The notes under the pieces: model-generated
Told to the model about the DNA's origin: nothing
Database searches by the model: none
What the model saw: the letters and a program-made list of their open reading frames with translations, nothing else
Translations under genes and position numbers: made by a program
Assembly (NCBI GenBank): GCA_050950025.1
Contig: JBMNGW010000001.1
Span: forward strand, 16,871 to 80,870
Length of the DNA: 64,000 bases
Reading direction: 5' to 3'
DNA from: JBMNGW01 sp050950025
GTDB lineage: Bacteria > Spirochaetota > Spirochaetia > Sphaerochaetales > Sphaerochaetaceae
Shown: positions 1-9,504 of the stretch, piece by piece
Layout: every line of letters starts with the position of its first letter
Position numbering within the stretch: the first letter of the stretch is position 1

Positions 1-945
1 ATGAGTGCCAAAAAATATTGGCATTTTATTAAATTGATGGGCCGCAGTGCCAGCCACATTGCTTTAGAATGTGCTTTGGCCACCCACCCCAATGCTGCTT
101 TGATTAGCGAAGAAATTGAGCAGAATAACACAAGTTTAGATGAAATTGTCGATTCATTAGCCGATGTTGTGGCCAAACGCGCTGATAAAGGGATGAATTA
201 TGGCATCGTTTTGATTCCCGAAGGATTGGTTGAATTTATTCCTGAAGTAAAAGCGTTGATTGGAGAATTAAATACTCTGCTTGCCAGAACTGCTGATGAT
301 TATGGAAAGCTCAAAGAATGGGAGCAGCAAAAAGAGTTCATTGCCAGCCGACTAGATGAAAAAAATAAACATGTTTTTACCACACTGCCTGTGGATATCC
401 AAAAGCAACTGTTAATGGACCGCGATCCGCATGGCAATGTGCAGGTTTCCCGTATTGAAACAGAGAAGATGTTGATTCATATGGTAGAAACCCGCCTTGA
501 ACAAAAACGAAAACAAGGAACTTATGCAGGAGCTTTTGCTGCTATCAACCACTTCTTTGGCTATGAAGGACGATGTGCTTTCCCCTCCAATTTTGATGCC
601 GATTACTGCTATAACTTGGGATACAACGCCTTTTTACTGGTTGCCAACAACTGCTCTGGCTATATCTCTTCCGTTACCGGCTTGACCAAAAAAGCCAGTA
701 TGTGGCAGGCAGGCGGTATTCCTATCACTATGATGATGAATATGGAGATGCGTCACGGAGAACCCAAAAGTGTTATCAGAAAAGCTTTAGTTGAACTTGA
801 AGGCAAGCCCTTTCAGTACTTTGCTTCTCAACGCACCACGTGGGCTCTGGAGTCCAATTACCTTTATCCGGGAGCTATTCAATACTACGGACCAACAGAG
901 GTATGTGATGCAATCACAAAAACATTAGAGCTGGAACAGCAGTAA
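1..945 (+). CDS. pfp: Diphosphate--fructose-6-phosphate 1-phosphotransferase, C-terminal part
   Basis: Cytosolic glycolytic enzyme that reversibly phosphorylates fructose 6-phosphate using pyrophosphate instead of ATP. The visible 314 residues carry the long-form PFP signature KYWHFIKLMGRSASHIALEC near the beginning, and the tail matches the family C-terminus. Long PFPs have about 550 residues, so the window opens inside the gene: the ATG at base 1 is an internal methionine and the PPi/F6P catalytic motif lies upstream of the window. A hairpin terminator follows within 20 bases. The family call is secure; the reaction rests on the family. Confidence 0.9.
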   Translation: MSAKKYWHFIKLMGRSASHIALECALATHPNAALISEEIEQNNTSLDEIVDSLADVVAKRADKGMNYGIVLIPEGLVEFIPEVKALIGELNTLLARTADDYGKLKEWEQQKEFIASRLDEKNKHVFTTLPVDIQKQLLMDRDPHGNVQVSRIETEKMLIHMVETRLEQKRKQGTYAGAFAAINHFFGYEGRCAFPSNFDADYCYNLGYNAFLLVANNCSGYISSVTGLTKKASMWQAGGIPITMMMNMEMRHGEPKSVIRKALVELEGKPFQYFASQRTTWALESNYLYPGAIQYYGPTEVCDAITKTLELEQQ

Positions 946-961
946 AAACCAATAAAGATAC

Positions 962-999
962 AAAAGCAGCGAATCTAAAAAGATTTTCGCTGCTTTTTT
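962..999. terminator. Bidirectional hairpin terminator between pfp and the alcohol dehydrogenase gene
   Basis: AGCAGCGAA pairs with TTCGCTGCT around a short A-rich loop. A run of T follows on the plus strand and a run of A precedes it, so it can serve both convergent genes. Confidence 0.8.
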
Positions 1000-1005
1000 C
1001 TTGTA

Positions 1006-2151
1006 CTAAAGTTCTTGCAAAATCCGTAGCAAAGTAGCTTCGCTTAATTCAAGTGGACTGTCGCGCTTAACGTTATGTTTTGATAATTGCACTAATTGTT
1101 CATCACTAAAGCCATAACTAGCTAATGAAGGAAAATCGGCTAAATCGGTTAACTCAGCTAAAAACTCAAAGGGATCGGCATTCCATCTTTGGCCAACTGT
1201 GTTCATATCTAGCAAAAAAGATGAATCAGATGAAGCGACTTCTTTTAAGGCCTTGTTAATAGGAGAAGTGAGCATCCCACAAGCCACTCCGTGAGGAATG
1301 TGGTGTAAAGCTCCCATCGGACCGGCAAGGCCATGAACATAGCCCAATCCGGCATTGGCAATGGCGATGCCAGATATGTAAGCCCCATATGCTGCATCGG
1401 AGCGTAGTTCAACTGTATCTGCTTCAGTTGTTAAAATGGTGTGAAGTGCTTTACCCAACAGCTCAATAGCTTTAAGTGCCAGAGATTGAATAAAGCAGTT
1501 GGTTCTGACCGACACATAAGCTTCTAATAACTGCGTTAAGGCATCCATACCACTGGCTGCTGTTTGCTTTTTCGGTAAGCCGATGGCCAACAGAGGATCA
1601 ATGACTACATAATCGGGAGCATAGGCACTATGGCGCAGTGATTTTTTAAAGCCAGAGGGCCCTACTTGAGAAATGACGGCATTGGTTGTTGCTTCACTGC
1701 CGGTTCCTGCAGTAGTGGGAGCCAGATAAAGAGGCATTCTAGTCTCAGGAGCTTTTTTAGTCCCTACCCCTTCCAAATACTCTTGGACCGAAGGTTTTCC
1801 CCCTTTTCTCCAAAGAGGGACCATAACCGCTGCGGCTTTGGCCGTATCAAGAACGCTTCCCCCGCCAAGGCCAATAACCACATCGGCCTTAGTGTTGGCA
1901 ATAGCTGAACTCATCTCATCAACCGATTGTACCGTGGGCTCTCCGCTAACTATTGACACGTCCCATCGTAGCTTAGCCTCTTGTAAAGCAATCTCAAAAG
2001 CGGCAAAGTTGTCACTTTTAGCAACTGTTTTACTGCACAGTAGTGCCACATGGTGCTGATTCTGTTGGCTAGCTTGGTTAGCCAGAAGATGAAGCTTCCC
2101 TTCACCAAAGCTGAGGTTTACCGGAGCAAAGACATCAAATGCGCGCCTCAT
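1006..2151 (-). CDS. Iron-containing alcohol dehydrogenase family protein
   Basis: Cytosolic NAD(P)-dependent dehydrogenase of the group III (FucO/AdhB-like) family, 381 residues; substrate unknown. GLGGGSVLDTAK at 94-105 is the nucleotide-binding glycine-rich turn and PTTAGTGSEA at 145-154 is typical. Of the four metal ligands, Asp203, His273 and His287 are present. The second, usually His four residues after the Asp, is Gln207 (DALTQLLEAY), so metal binding may differ from FucO. The ATG has AAGGAGG seven bases upstream. It is the last gene of a leftward set, 4 bases after yhbY. Confidence 0.85.
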   Translation of the reverse strand: MRRAFDVFAPVNLSFGEGKLHLLANQASQQNQHHVALLCSKTVAKSDNFAAFEIALQEAKLRWDVSIVSGEPTVQSVDEMSSAIANTKADVVIGLGGGSVLDTAKAAAVMVPLWRKGGKPSVQEYLEGVGTKKAPETRMPLYLAPTTAGTGSEATTNAVISQVGPSGFKKSLRHSAYAPDYVVIDPLLAIGLPKKQTAASGMDALTQLLEAYVSVRTNCFIQSLALKAIELLGKALHTILTTEADTVELRSDAAYGAYISGIAIANAGLGYVHGLAGPMGALHHIPHGVACGMLTSPINKALKEVASSDSSFLLDMNTVGQRWNADPFEFLAELTDLADFPSLASYGFSDEQLVQLSKHNVKRDSPLELSEATLLRILQEL

Positions 2152-2155
2152 TGAT

Positions 2156-2464
2156 TTACCTCCTTCCCATCTTTTTGGGGATGTGGATAATCTGCTTTAT
2201 AGGATCGGTATTTTGCCGAAAGATGATGGCAATATGGCCAATAATGGCCACAACCTCGGCGTTGAGGCTACTGGCCAAAGAGGTGGCAATTTCATCCATC
2301 TTGTCGTGGAAGTCTTGGAATTTGACTTTCACCAATTCATGAGAGACTAAAGCCTGCTCTAAAGCTTTGCTAATTCGCTCGTCCGGGCCTTGCTTGCCAA
2401 CCATAACAACTGGTTTCAAGTCATGGGCCCGACGGCGTAAAAATTTTCTTGTTGTGCTGTCCAT
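2156..2464 (-). CDS. yhbY: YhbY-family CRM-domain RNA-binding protein
   Basis: A 102-residue protein made of a single CRS1/YhbY (CRM) domain, which associates with pre-50S ribosomal particles in other bacteria. The N-terminal FLRRRAHDLKPVVMVGKQG segment carries the GxxG-type RNA-binding loop, followed by the helix ERISKALEQALVSHELVKVK, as in YhbY. Length and order match the family. It lies 12 bases downstream of the acyl-CoA ligase and 4 bases upstream of the dehydrogenase gene, so co-transcription is likely; no functional link is apparent. Confidence 0.88.
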   Translation of the reverse strand: MDSTTRKFLRRRAHDLKPVVMVGKQGPDERISKALEQALVSHELVKVKFQDFHDKMDEIATSLASSLNAEVVAIIGHIAIIFRQNTDPIKQIIHIPKKMGRR

Positions 2465-2476
2465 ACAGCTAGAGTA

Positions 2477-4216
2477 TCAATCCTTGTACTGCTGTTCAAC
2501 TATGTGGCGCTTAATTTTTTTAGTACTGGTCATTTCCATTGGCTCTTGAGCAATTGTTAACCGACCAATTTTTTCCCATGAGTGGAGATCTTTGTTTATT
2601 TTATCAACAATCTCTTGCATATGGTTTAGGATATACTCGGCACGCTGTTTCTCATCTTCGTACTGAACTGCAGCCTCTTCATTGAATTTCTCTGTAGGAT
2701 AAATAATTGCTCGAATCCCTTCAGATTTCATTTTCTTATCGATCAAATACCCCAAAACACAGATCTGCTCAATCTCATCATAGAGCTGGAAACGATCTTC
2801 AATCTCTTCGGGAAAGACGTTTTTGCCCCCTTCAGTGACAATTAACGATTTTTTACGCCCCGTTAAATAAACGTAGGAATTAGCATCAATATAGCCGGCA
2901 TCACCGGTTTTCAGCCAACCGTCTTTGCTTAAGACCTCGTCTGTGGCTTTTTTATTCTTATAATAGCCTTGCATCACCATTGGACCGCGCACGGCAATCT
3001 CACCAATGCCCATCTCATCGGGATCTAAAATTTTCATCTCCGTTTGCGGCAGTATTTTACCTACCGAAGTCTCAATAAAAGCATGAGTGGGGTTAAGTGT
3101 TATAATGGGGCTGGTTTCAGTCAATCCGTATCCTTGAACAAAATCGACTCCCAGCTGGTTAAATAATTTGAAAGTAGAAGCGGGAAGAGGTCCCCCTCCG
3201 CTGATACAGATGCGAATTTTATCCATCGAGAGTTTAGCTAAAATACCATTGAACATCTTATGCCCGGGATTCACTTTGAATACTTTTTTAATCAAGCCGC
3301 TAATGCTCATTAAAAAGCGAATCAGGCCATATACAACAATCCCTTTCTCTTTGATGCCGTTCATCAATCCTTTAAGCATCTTGTTAAAGAGCATTGGAAC
3401 TGCCAAGAACATAGTGACATTTCCTTTTTTCAACTCTTTAAGAATTTGAGAAACAATGAGCTTTTTCCCAAAAACAATCTCAGCTCCTGTGGAAATAGCC
3501 TCAATGAAGACTGCCAACATCGTATACGAGTGATGAATCGGCAAAAGAGCATAAAAGACATCGGTGGGATAAACACTTAAGTGTGCTTGAGCTAAATAAC
3601 AGTCGCTGACTAAATTTGAATGGGTAAGCATTACCCCTTTAGGATTACCGGTTGTGCCACTGGTATACAAAATAGCGGCCAAATCGCCCTCTTTGGCAAC
3701 TGCCAGTTTTTGTTTTTTAGTCGCTTTTTTAGTAAAGATATAATCTTTGTGCCCCTCTTCCAAAGAAATCTTTTCTTCCAAACCGGGCGCTTTGATTGCA
3801 TCCATTCTTTCGCTGTCAATAAAAAGGTGTTTGACTTCTGAGAATTCAAGCAAAAAATCAATCTCTTTATCAGAGAGCTGGTAATCGAGGGGAACGACAG
3901 TCGCCCCGGCATAAACAATGGCCAAATAAGCAACAGCCCATTCGGGACTGTTTTTTCCCGTCACAGCGACTTTAGACGAAGGACCAACTCCCTTCTCAGT
4001 CAAATAGCCGGCTACTTGCAGAATTTTCTCTTTTGCCTCTTTGTAGGTCAACGTAAACTCTGTGGGAGCAAAGGCGGTAAAACATCGATTATCAGCATAG
4101 CGCTCTACTGTGATGTCAAACATCTGTGAAATGGTAGGCCACTGACCCTTAAAATGAGTCCCTCTGTATTCATCCAAAAAATCCCATGGATTACCACTTG
4201 AGCCCTTTTTTGCCAT
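2477..4216 (-). CDS. AMP-dependent long-chain acyl-CoA synthetase
   Basis: Adenylate-forming enzyme that activates a fatty acid with ATP and transfers it to CoA (family knowledge), 579 residues. The ATP loop YTSGTTGNPKGVMLTH, the YGLTETSP motif, and the GD...GRKKSLIVTEGGKNVFPEEIE hinge region are all present in order, ending with the lysine-bearing C-terminal subdomain. I place the start at 4216 because GGGAGGAG lies just upstream; an upstream in-frame ATG at 4540 would run antisense into folC. The chain length of the substrate cannot be read. Divergent from folC. Confidence 0.88.
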   Translation of the reverse strand: MAKKGSSGNPWDFLDEYRGTHFKGQWPTISQMFDITVERYADNRCFTAFAPTEFTLTYKEAKEKILQVAGYLTEKGVGPSSKVAVTGKNSPEWAVAYLAIVYAGATVVPLDYQLSDKEIDFLLEFSEVKHLFIDSERMDAIKAPGLEEKISLEEGHKDYIFTKKATKKQKLAVAKEGDLAAILYTSGTTGNPKGVMLTHSNLVSDCYLAQAHLSVYPTDVFYALLPIHHSYTMLAVFIEAISTGAEIVFGKKLIVSQILKELKKGNVTMFLAVPMLFNKMLKGLMNGIKEKGIVVYGLIRFLMSISGLIKKVFKVNPGHKMFNGILAKLSMDKIRICISGGGPLPASTFKLFNQLGVDFVQGYGLTETSPIITLNPTHAFIETSVGKILPQTEMKILDPDEMGIGEIAVRGPMVMQGYYKNKKATDEVLSKDGWLKTGDAGYIDANSYVYLTGRKKSLIVTEGGKNVFPEEIEDRFQLYDEIEQICVLGYLIDKKMKSEGIRAIIYPTEKFNEEAAVQYEDEKQRAEYILNHMQEIVDKINKDLHSWEKIGRLTIAQEPMEMTSTKKIKRHIVEQQYKD

Positions 4217-4292
4217 ACAAACTCCTCCCATTGCACCACTTATTATGTGCTGTTGGCTTATCTTAACGCTAAGATAGAGGAAACTCAAGAGA

Positions 4293-4324
4293 CAACTTAA
4301 CAATATATGAAGTTGTGTCAACTT
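4293..4324. promoter_or_regulatory. Possible operator: three CAACTT/AAGTTG half-sites upstream of the acyl-CoA ligase
   Basis: CAACTT at 4293-4298, AAGTTG at 4310-4315 and CAACTT at 4319-4324 form overlapping inverted repeats about 80-110 bases upstream of the ligase start. A TTGACA on the minus strand lies within the cluster. No regulator is known; this is a pattern, not a proven site. Confidence 0.3.
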
Positions 4325-4378
4325 CTTCTGCGGCTCAGAAACATTGACCAATATGGGGCCCTGTACTAAAGTAGGCGC

Positions 4379-5749
4379 ATGCACTTTACGAGTTTTGACC
4401 ACTTCTGTTCCTATATGGAGAGCTTTACCAATTTGGAAAAGCTCAATAGCGGCTATACGGTACGCTTGTACCGGCTCGATCGGATGCGCAAGCTGCTTTC
4501 GTATCTGGGCAATCCGCAAAATGATTATAAGATTCTCCATCTTGCCGGCTCCAAAGGCAAAGGCTCCACTGCCATGTTCTTGGCTAAAGGAGTAGAAGCT
4601 GCGGGGTACAAAACAGGACTGTATACCTCACCCCATCTGTGCGATTACCGAGAACGTTTTACCCTAGCCGGCACGTTTTTTACTGAAACTCAGCTACTTG
4701 ATGCTGCCAATGAGTTACTCAGGCGCCTTGAGGGTTTTACGTTCATCGATCAATGGGGTACTTCGGAGCCGACAGCCTTTGAATTATATACTTCATATGC
4801 CTATATCCTTTTTTCTTTAGCCGGTTGCCAGTGGGCCGTTATAGAAACAGGACTGGGCGGTCGCTTAGATGCCACCAATGCTACTGTAAGCGAAGCTGCT
4901 ATTATTACCCCTATCGAACTTGAGCACACAGCCATTTTAGGCCACACCATCCCCCTTATTGCCGCCGAAAAGGCCAAGATTATAAAAGAGGGCACCCCCC
5001 TTTTTCTCAGTCGCCAAAAACCAGAAGCCCGTGAAGTCTTTATCCAAGAGGCGTTAGAGCAACACAGTAGAATCTATGAATTGCCTTTGGAAGTTGAAGT
5101 ACTTAGCCGTCGCACCACAATGGAAGGCGAACACGTTACTATTACGTGGAAAGATCAAAGCCAAACTAATCTGCTACTGCGCATGCGAGGAGAAGTGCAA
5201 GCAGAAAATTGTGCTTTGGCACTACTTGTGCTCAAAACACTTAACCTGTATGTCCAAGGGAAAACCGAGCGGGCACTTGAACAAGCCCAATTGCCCGGCA
5301 GGATGGAATTGATTGACAGCTCCCCTGCCCTTGTGATTGACGGAGCTCATACTGTTGAAAGTCTTAGGCACTTGGTAAATTCATTCGTCCAATTGTTCGG
5401 ATTAGAAGGCAATACACTCATTTATGGTGCCTTAGAAGACAAAGATCACCGCCACATGGCTCTTTTATTGCTACCGGTATTTGATACCATCATCATCTGT
5501 CGACCCGGCACATTCAAAAAAAGTGACCCCGCTGCTTTACATGCACTTTTTCTTTCTATGGCCGGCGAAATGATTAAATCTCCCACCATTTACTTAGAAG
5601 AGGAAGCCGATGATGCTTTGGCCTTGGCTTACCGCCTCACTTGTCCTCACCACGCCATTTTGGCCACCGGCTCTTTCTATCTTGCCGGTGAAATAGTTAC
5701 ATCTCATGCTACTGTTCAAAGGAGAGCCGATGTCCCTGAACTGGCGTGA
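4379..5749 (+). CDS. folC: Folylpolyglutamate synthase / dihydrofolate synthase
   Basis: Mur-ligase-family enzyme that adds glutamate to dihydropteroate or folates, 456 residues. The P-loop GSKGKGSTAM at 57-66, followed by TSPHL and later TNATV, ITPIELEHT and the DGAHT motif of the C-terminal domain, is diagnostic for FolC. No strong ribosome site precedes the ATG (AAAGTAGG only). Its 3' end overlaps the next gene by 20 bases, so the two are translationally linked. Whether it has one or both activities cannot be told from sequence. Confidence 0.88.
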   Translation: MHFTSFDHFCSYMESFTNLEKLNSGYTVRLYRLDRMRKLLSYLGNPQNDYKILHLAGSKGKGSTAMFLAKGVEAAGYKTGLYTSPHLCDYRERFTLAGTFFTETQLLDAANELLRRLEGFTFIDQWGTSEPTAFELYTSYAYILFSLAGCQWAVIETGLGGRLDATNATVSEAAIITPIELEHTAILGHTIPLIAAEKAKIIKEGTPLFLSRQKPEAREVFIQEALEQHSRIYELPLEVEVLSRRTTMEGEHVTITWKDQSQTNLLLRMRGEVQAENCALALLVLKTLNLYVQGKTERALEQAQLPGRMELIDSSPALVIDGAHTVESLRHLVNSFVQLFGLEGNTLIYGALEDKDHRHMALLLLPVFDTIIICRPGTFKKSDPAALHALFLSMAGEMIKSPTIYLEEEADDALALAYRLTCPHHAILATGSFYLAGEIVTSHATVQRRADVPELA

Positions 5750-7178
5750 AATCGAACTCATCCTTTCGGAGCTCCCTCTTGTTGACTCCATGATTCAAAG
5801 AGTTCATCAAATTGGATTTCATCAGTTGTTGTTGGAACTGCACAATCGTCAAAGCGGAAGCTGGCAACTATATATTGAAGTTGGCACTCCATCTGCCCGC
5901 CTCCATCAACTAAGCGGTGGGGTCAAAGCCCTTAAAAAACAAAAGCAGCCCAAGTTGCAACGCTTCGTCCAATATTGCCGAGCCCATATTGAATCAATGC
6001 GTATCACGGAAGTAAAGCAACTCGATTTTGAGCGGATCGTCATTCTTACCCTAAGCAAGCAAGAGACACTATACTACCTTATTTTACGCTTTTTCAGTGG
6101 CGCGCAAGCCAATGTCATTATTTGTGATCAGCAGATGATAATAAAAGAGCTCCTGTTTCGCCGCCCACACCTTGGCGATGCTGTTGCTCATCAGCTCATT
6201 CTCCCAAAAAGCGGTAATGAAGGGGCCTACCACGTACGTCCCTATCCCTCTACTAGTTCTTTTAACCGCTATATTGAAGAGCTCTACAAAACACCACAAA
6301 AGGCGGAAAGACCTCTTAAAGAGGTGCTTGAACACCACTATGAGAAAAAAGTGTCTCAACTTCAGCAACAATTGGATGCGGCTAACCGCCGAATAGAGGC
6401 CCATGTTGCCTATGCTTCCTATAAAAAGAGTGCCGACCTACTGGCCTCCAACCGTCACCTTTTGCTGCCAAATAGCACATGGGCTCAGGTGTACGACCAC
6501 CAAAAAAATGAGACCGTGAGCATTGCTGTTGACCCTAAGCTCAGTGTTGAACTTAACATCCAAGCCTATTACAAACGGTACCAAAAAGGGAAAAAAAGCT
6601 ATCAGATGGCTGTTGAGGAACAAAAGCGGCTCCTACAGGCTCTAAGTGCAGAGAAAAAGCTCTACGAAAAACAGCTTGTTATCAGCGAGCAAGGCAGCGC
6701 TGAAGAACAAGAGACACTGTTAACATCAGTAACATCTGATCCAAATGTAGTAAAAACTCCTTCCCCCTTTCAAAAAGCACCGGGGCTACAATTTACCAGT
6801 GGACAGTTCACTCTTCTGGTTGGGCGCAACGCTAGTGAAAACGACCAACTGCTACGCCACTGGGTCAGAGGCAATGATTGGTGGCTCCATAGCCGCGATG
6901 CCCCGGGCTCCTATGTATTTATCAAATCCATTGCCAACAAAAGTATTCCCTTGGAAACGCTTTTGGATGCCGGCTCTTTAGCTCTGCTCTATTCAAAAAT
7001 GAAGAGTGCAGGAAAGGGCGAGGTGTATTATACTCAAATCAAGTACTTGCGCCGCGTCAAAGGGGGCAAAAAAGGGTTGGTTATTCCCACCCAAGAGAAG
7101 AACCTTTGGGTAAACCTTGACGAAAAAAGGCTTCAACGCCTTTTTCAGGGACGCAAAAAAGCTGAGGAGGAACACTGA
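5730..7178 (+). CDS. NFACT-family protein, RqcH-like ribosome quality-control factor
   Basis: 482 residues. The N-terminal NFACT-N domain (about 1-230, with FFSGAQANVIICD) is followed by a helical coiled-coil middle and an NFACT-R domain near 370-470 containing LLVGRNASENDQLL, NDWWLHSRDAPGSYVFI and the GEVYYT segment. In bacteria such proteins (RqcH, earlier mislabelled fibronectin-binding) act on obstructed 50S subunits and recruit tRNA-Ala to tail stalled peptides. I chose the ATG at 5730, with AAGGAG upstream, over one 24 bases earlier. The gene overlaps folC and is 2 bases from the next gene. Confidence 0.82.
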   Translation: MSLNWREIELILSELPLVDSMIQRVHQIGFHQLLLELHNRQSGSWQLYIEVGTPSARLHQLSGGVKALKKQKQPKLQRFVQYCRAHIESMRITEVKQLDFERIVILTLSKQETLYYLILRFFSGAQANVIICDQQMIIKELLFRRPHLGDAVAHQLILPKSGNEGAYHVRPYPSTSSFNRYIEELYKTPQKAERPLKEVLEHHYEKKVSQLQQQLDAANRRIEAHVAYASYKKSADLLASNRHLLLPNSTWAQVYDHQKNETVSIAVDPKLSVELNIQAYYKRYQKGKKSYQMAVEEQKRLLQALSAEKKLYEKQLVISEQGSAEEQETLLTSVTSDPNVVKTPSPFQKAPGLQFTSGQFTLLVGRNASENDQLLRHWVRGNDWWLHSRDAPGSYVFIKSIANKSIPLETLLDAGSLALLYSKMKSAGKGEVYYTQIKYLRRVKGGKKGLVIPTQEKNLWVNLDEKRLQRLFQGRKKAEEEH

Positions 7179-7180
7179 GA

Positions 7181-8617
7181 ATGAGAGTGAGTAGCGGCTT
7201 ACATGTCCAAAAACAAGCGCTTTTCATCCATCTCGGTGAAGACGGTTCCGACTTACCGCTGCACCTTCTTTCCGGAGAAAAAGAGAAAGGCTACATTGTT
7301 AAAGATGGGATAGTCACTACCTGGCAATGGCATGCAGTCATTGAAAAAGAGGGCTCATCCCTCATTGCCGGTCAATGGGTCGATGTACTGCCGTTCAGTG
7401 AACTAAAAACCACCTTCCGCCCCGTTGCTCTAGACAAAATTCGGGAATTAGCTCAAGCGTTAATGATGCTACCGGAGGGCTTTTTAGACTCTGCCGATGG
7501 GTTTATTGAAACGTGGCGCATCTATATCGGTCAACAGGGGGGATTTTTATTTCTCCCCAAGCAGCTTTCAACGGTGATTACCTATTGCTGTGATCAAAAT
7601 AAACGGACAGAACACTATCTACGATACCTCAATCCCTCAGTTGCTCCGCCGTTTGCCTTATGCCATCAACTAACTCAATTTCTCTATTTAGCAGCTGCCG
7701 GATTTGCCCCCTACCAGCAGCCTCATTTACAGCAAAAGGAGTTCCAAATTATTCCTTTGGAATTGCTTGAACCCTCTTTGGATCCTAAAACATGCCAATG
7801 GATTGATACCACTCTCTCTTTTACTGAAGATACCATGCGATCAACTGTCTCTTCTGCTTACAGTGCTGCCCAAAACCTCTCTTGGTTTTTGGAGCAAACT
7901 GAACCCCTTTTGTGGCACCTAGGACCAAAAGCACCACTATTACACGAAATTCGCCGTAACAGCCCCTCTGTAAACGCTTTTTGCTCCAAACAAGAAAAAC
8001 GACAAACTCAGCGCCAGTTTCTTAAAAAACGGGGACCGCTTCTCATTACTGTAGCTTTAGCTCTTTTGCTCATCCTAGGAACAACAATTGTCCTAATCCG
8101 TAATGCAAATCGTCCCTCCGAGTATGCCGCTTTGGAACCGACAGAACTCATCATGGAGTTTTTTGCAGCCCGCAATGCTTTGGATGTCCAAAAAATGGGA
8201 GATTTGATGGTGCGAGGAGCAAAGAACCCCTATGAAAAAGAGGTGTCGGCCCTGATGGTTCAATCACGGATGCGCCAAGTTTATGAGCAGATGGAAGCGG
8301 TGGTGAATGCTGCGAACTGGCTGGCTCAAGGCTCTGCACCAATTGCTCAAACCGCTATTATTTACGGGTGTATCAATGTGCAAATTACACAAATTGATCA
8401 AAAGACGTACCTAGTTGCCTACGATTTTCTTTACCCCCAATTTACTGAAGAGCCCCCATCCGATACATTGCTTTTGCTAATCCAAAGCGAACAGGCACGT
8501 TTAAAACTAACCGACGAACAAGGCTATTGGCAAATAGCTTCGTATGAAGTTCTCGAATCTGAACTTACCGGCAGCATGGAAGTAGAAACTTACCCGTTGA
8601 CTGAACTTTCCATGTAG
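7181..8617 (+). CDS. Membrane protein of unknown function
   Basis: 478 residues, not recognised as any named family. A soluble N-terminal part of about 280 residues precedes one strong membrane segment (LLITVALALLLILGTTIVLI), followed by about 170 residues. If the N-terminus is cytoplasmic, a basic stretch (EKRQTQRQFLKKRG) before the segment places the C-terminal domain outside. No catalytic motif is visible. GAGGAGG lies just upstream of the ATG, and the gene starts 2 bases after the RqcH-like gene, so they are co-expressed. Its last 28 bases overlap the convergent miaA. Confidence 0.7.
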   Translation: MRVSSGLHVQKQALFIHLGEDGSDLPLHLLSGEKEKGYIVKDGIVTTWQWHAVIEKEGSSLIAGQWVDVLPFSELKTTFRPVALDKIRELAQALMMLPEGFLDSADGFIETWRIYIGQQGGFLFLPKQLSTVITYCCDQNKRTEHYLRYLNPSVAPPFALCHQLTQFLYLAAAGFAPYQQPHLQQKEFQIIPLELLEPSLDPKTCQWIDTTLSFTEDTMRSTVSSAYSAAQNLSWFLEQTEPLLWHLGPKAPLLHEIRRNSPSVNAFCSKQEKRQTQRQFLKKRGPLLITVALALLLILGTTIVLIRNANRPSEYAALEPTELIMEFFAARNALDVQKMGDLMVRGAKNPYEKEVSALMVQSRMRQVYEQMEAVVNAANWLAQGSAPIAQTAIIYGCINVQITQIDQKTYLVAYDFLYPQFTEEPPSDTLLLLIQSEQARLKLTDEQGYWQIASYEVLESELTGSMEVETYPLTELSM

Positions 8618-9504
8618 GCATCAACAAGACGTTTTATGTGCTCAAGATTCTCAGGATGAACCCAATTAACCTCACCTAAGGAGCGGAAAAACGTCATTTG
8701 CCGCTTGGCATAGCGACGACTGTTTCGAATAATTAAGGCCTCTACCTCACCCTCTTGCGCTGTGAAAAACTCCTGATACCCTATGCCCTGCATTCCCGGC
8801 CACAAAGCAGTAGCTCCCATTGTTAGCAATTGTTGTACCTCTTCTTTCAAGCCTGAGGCAAACATGTGCCTCACTCGCAAAGCAATCCGTTGATGGAGCT
8901 CTTCAGGCGTTCGGCTAAGACCAATAATTAGTGGAGTAAGGCCATTGCGTGGTTTATCGGGCATAACATAGGAGGAAAGAATCTGACCACTAGTCTCATA
9001 GACTTCCAAAGCCCGCCTTATTCGATAGGAATCGGATGGATGAATCTTAGCCGCTGATAACGGATCAATACTTTGCAATCGCTTATAGGTTGCTTCTAAG
9101 CCATTGGTTTGAACTTCCAAGGCAATTTTATTACGCACAGCCGGATTGCTGGGAGGAGAAGGGGGCATCCCATAATAAAAGTGTTTAAAATAGTAGGCTG
9201 TTCCTCCACATAAAAGAGGGGTTTTCCCTTGGCTGACAATCTGCTTACAAGCTTCATCGGCAAGACGAACAAACTCCCCGACACTAAAGCTCTCCCACGG
9301 TTCTTTAATGTCAATTAGATAATGGGGGATTGTGGCCCTCAATTCTTTTGAGGGCTTAGCTGAACCAATGTCCAAGTGGCGGTAAATCTGTTTTGAATCG
9401 GCATTTACGATATGATAGCCGCTGGCAAACAACTGGGAAAGAAGCTCTGTTTTCCCTACTCCGGTAGGGCCAAACAGGAAGATCAGTCGATCATTCGTTC
9501 TCAT
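8590..9504 (-). CDS. miaA: tRNA dimethylallyltransferase
   Basis: Adds a dimethylallyl group to adenosine 37 of tRNAs that read codons starting with U. The 304 residues show the P-loop FGPTGVGKTELL, the NADSKQIYRHLDIGSAKPS motif, HYLIDIKEP, LCGGTAYYFKH and the C-terminal RRYAKRQMTFFR, all MiaA hallmarks. I chose the ATG at 9504, which puts the P-loop at the usual distance from the start; an in-frame TTG at 9543 would add 13 residues. It overlaps the 3' end of rpoZ by 14 bases. Confidence 0.92.
   Translation of the reverse strand: MRTNDRLIFLFGPTGVGKTELLSQLFASGYHIVNADSKQIYRHLDIGSAKPSKELRATIPHYLIDIKEPWESFSVGEFVRLADEACKQIVSQGKTPLLCGGTAYYFKHFYYGMPPSPPSNPAVRNKIALEVQTNGLEATYKRLQSIDPLSAAKIHPSDSYRIRRALEVYETSGQILSSYVMPDKPRNGLTPLIIGLSRTPEELHQRIALRVRHMFASGLKEEVQQLLTMGATALWPGMQGIGYQEFFTAQEGEVEALIIRNSRRYAKRQMTFFRSLGEVNWVHPENLEHIKRLVDAYMESSVNG

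Noticed and set aside
4217..4540. N-terminal extension of the acyl-CoA ligase
   Set aside because: The extension overlaps folC antisense and a good ribosome site stands at 4216.
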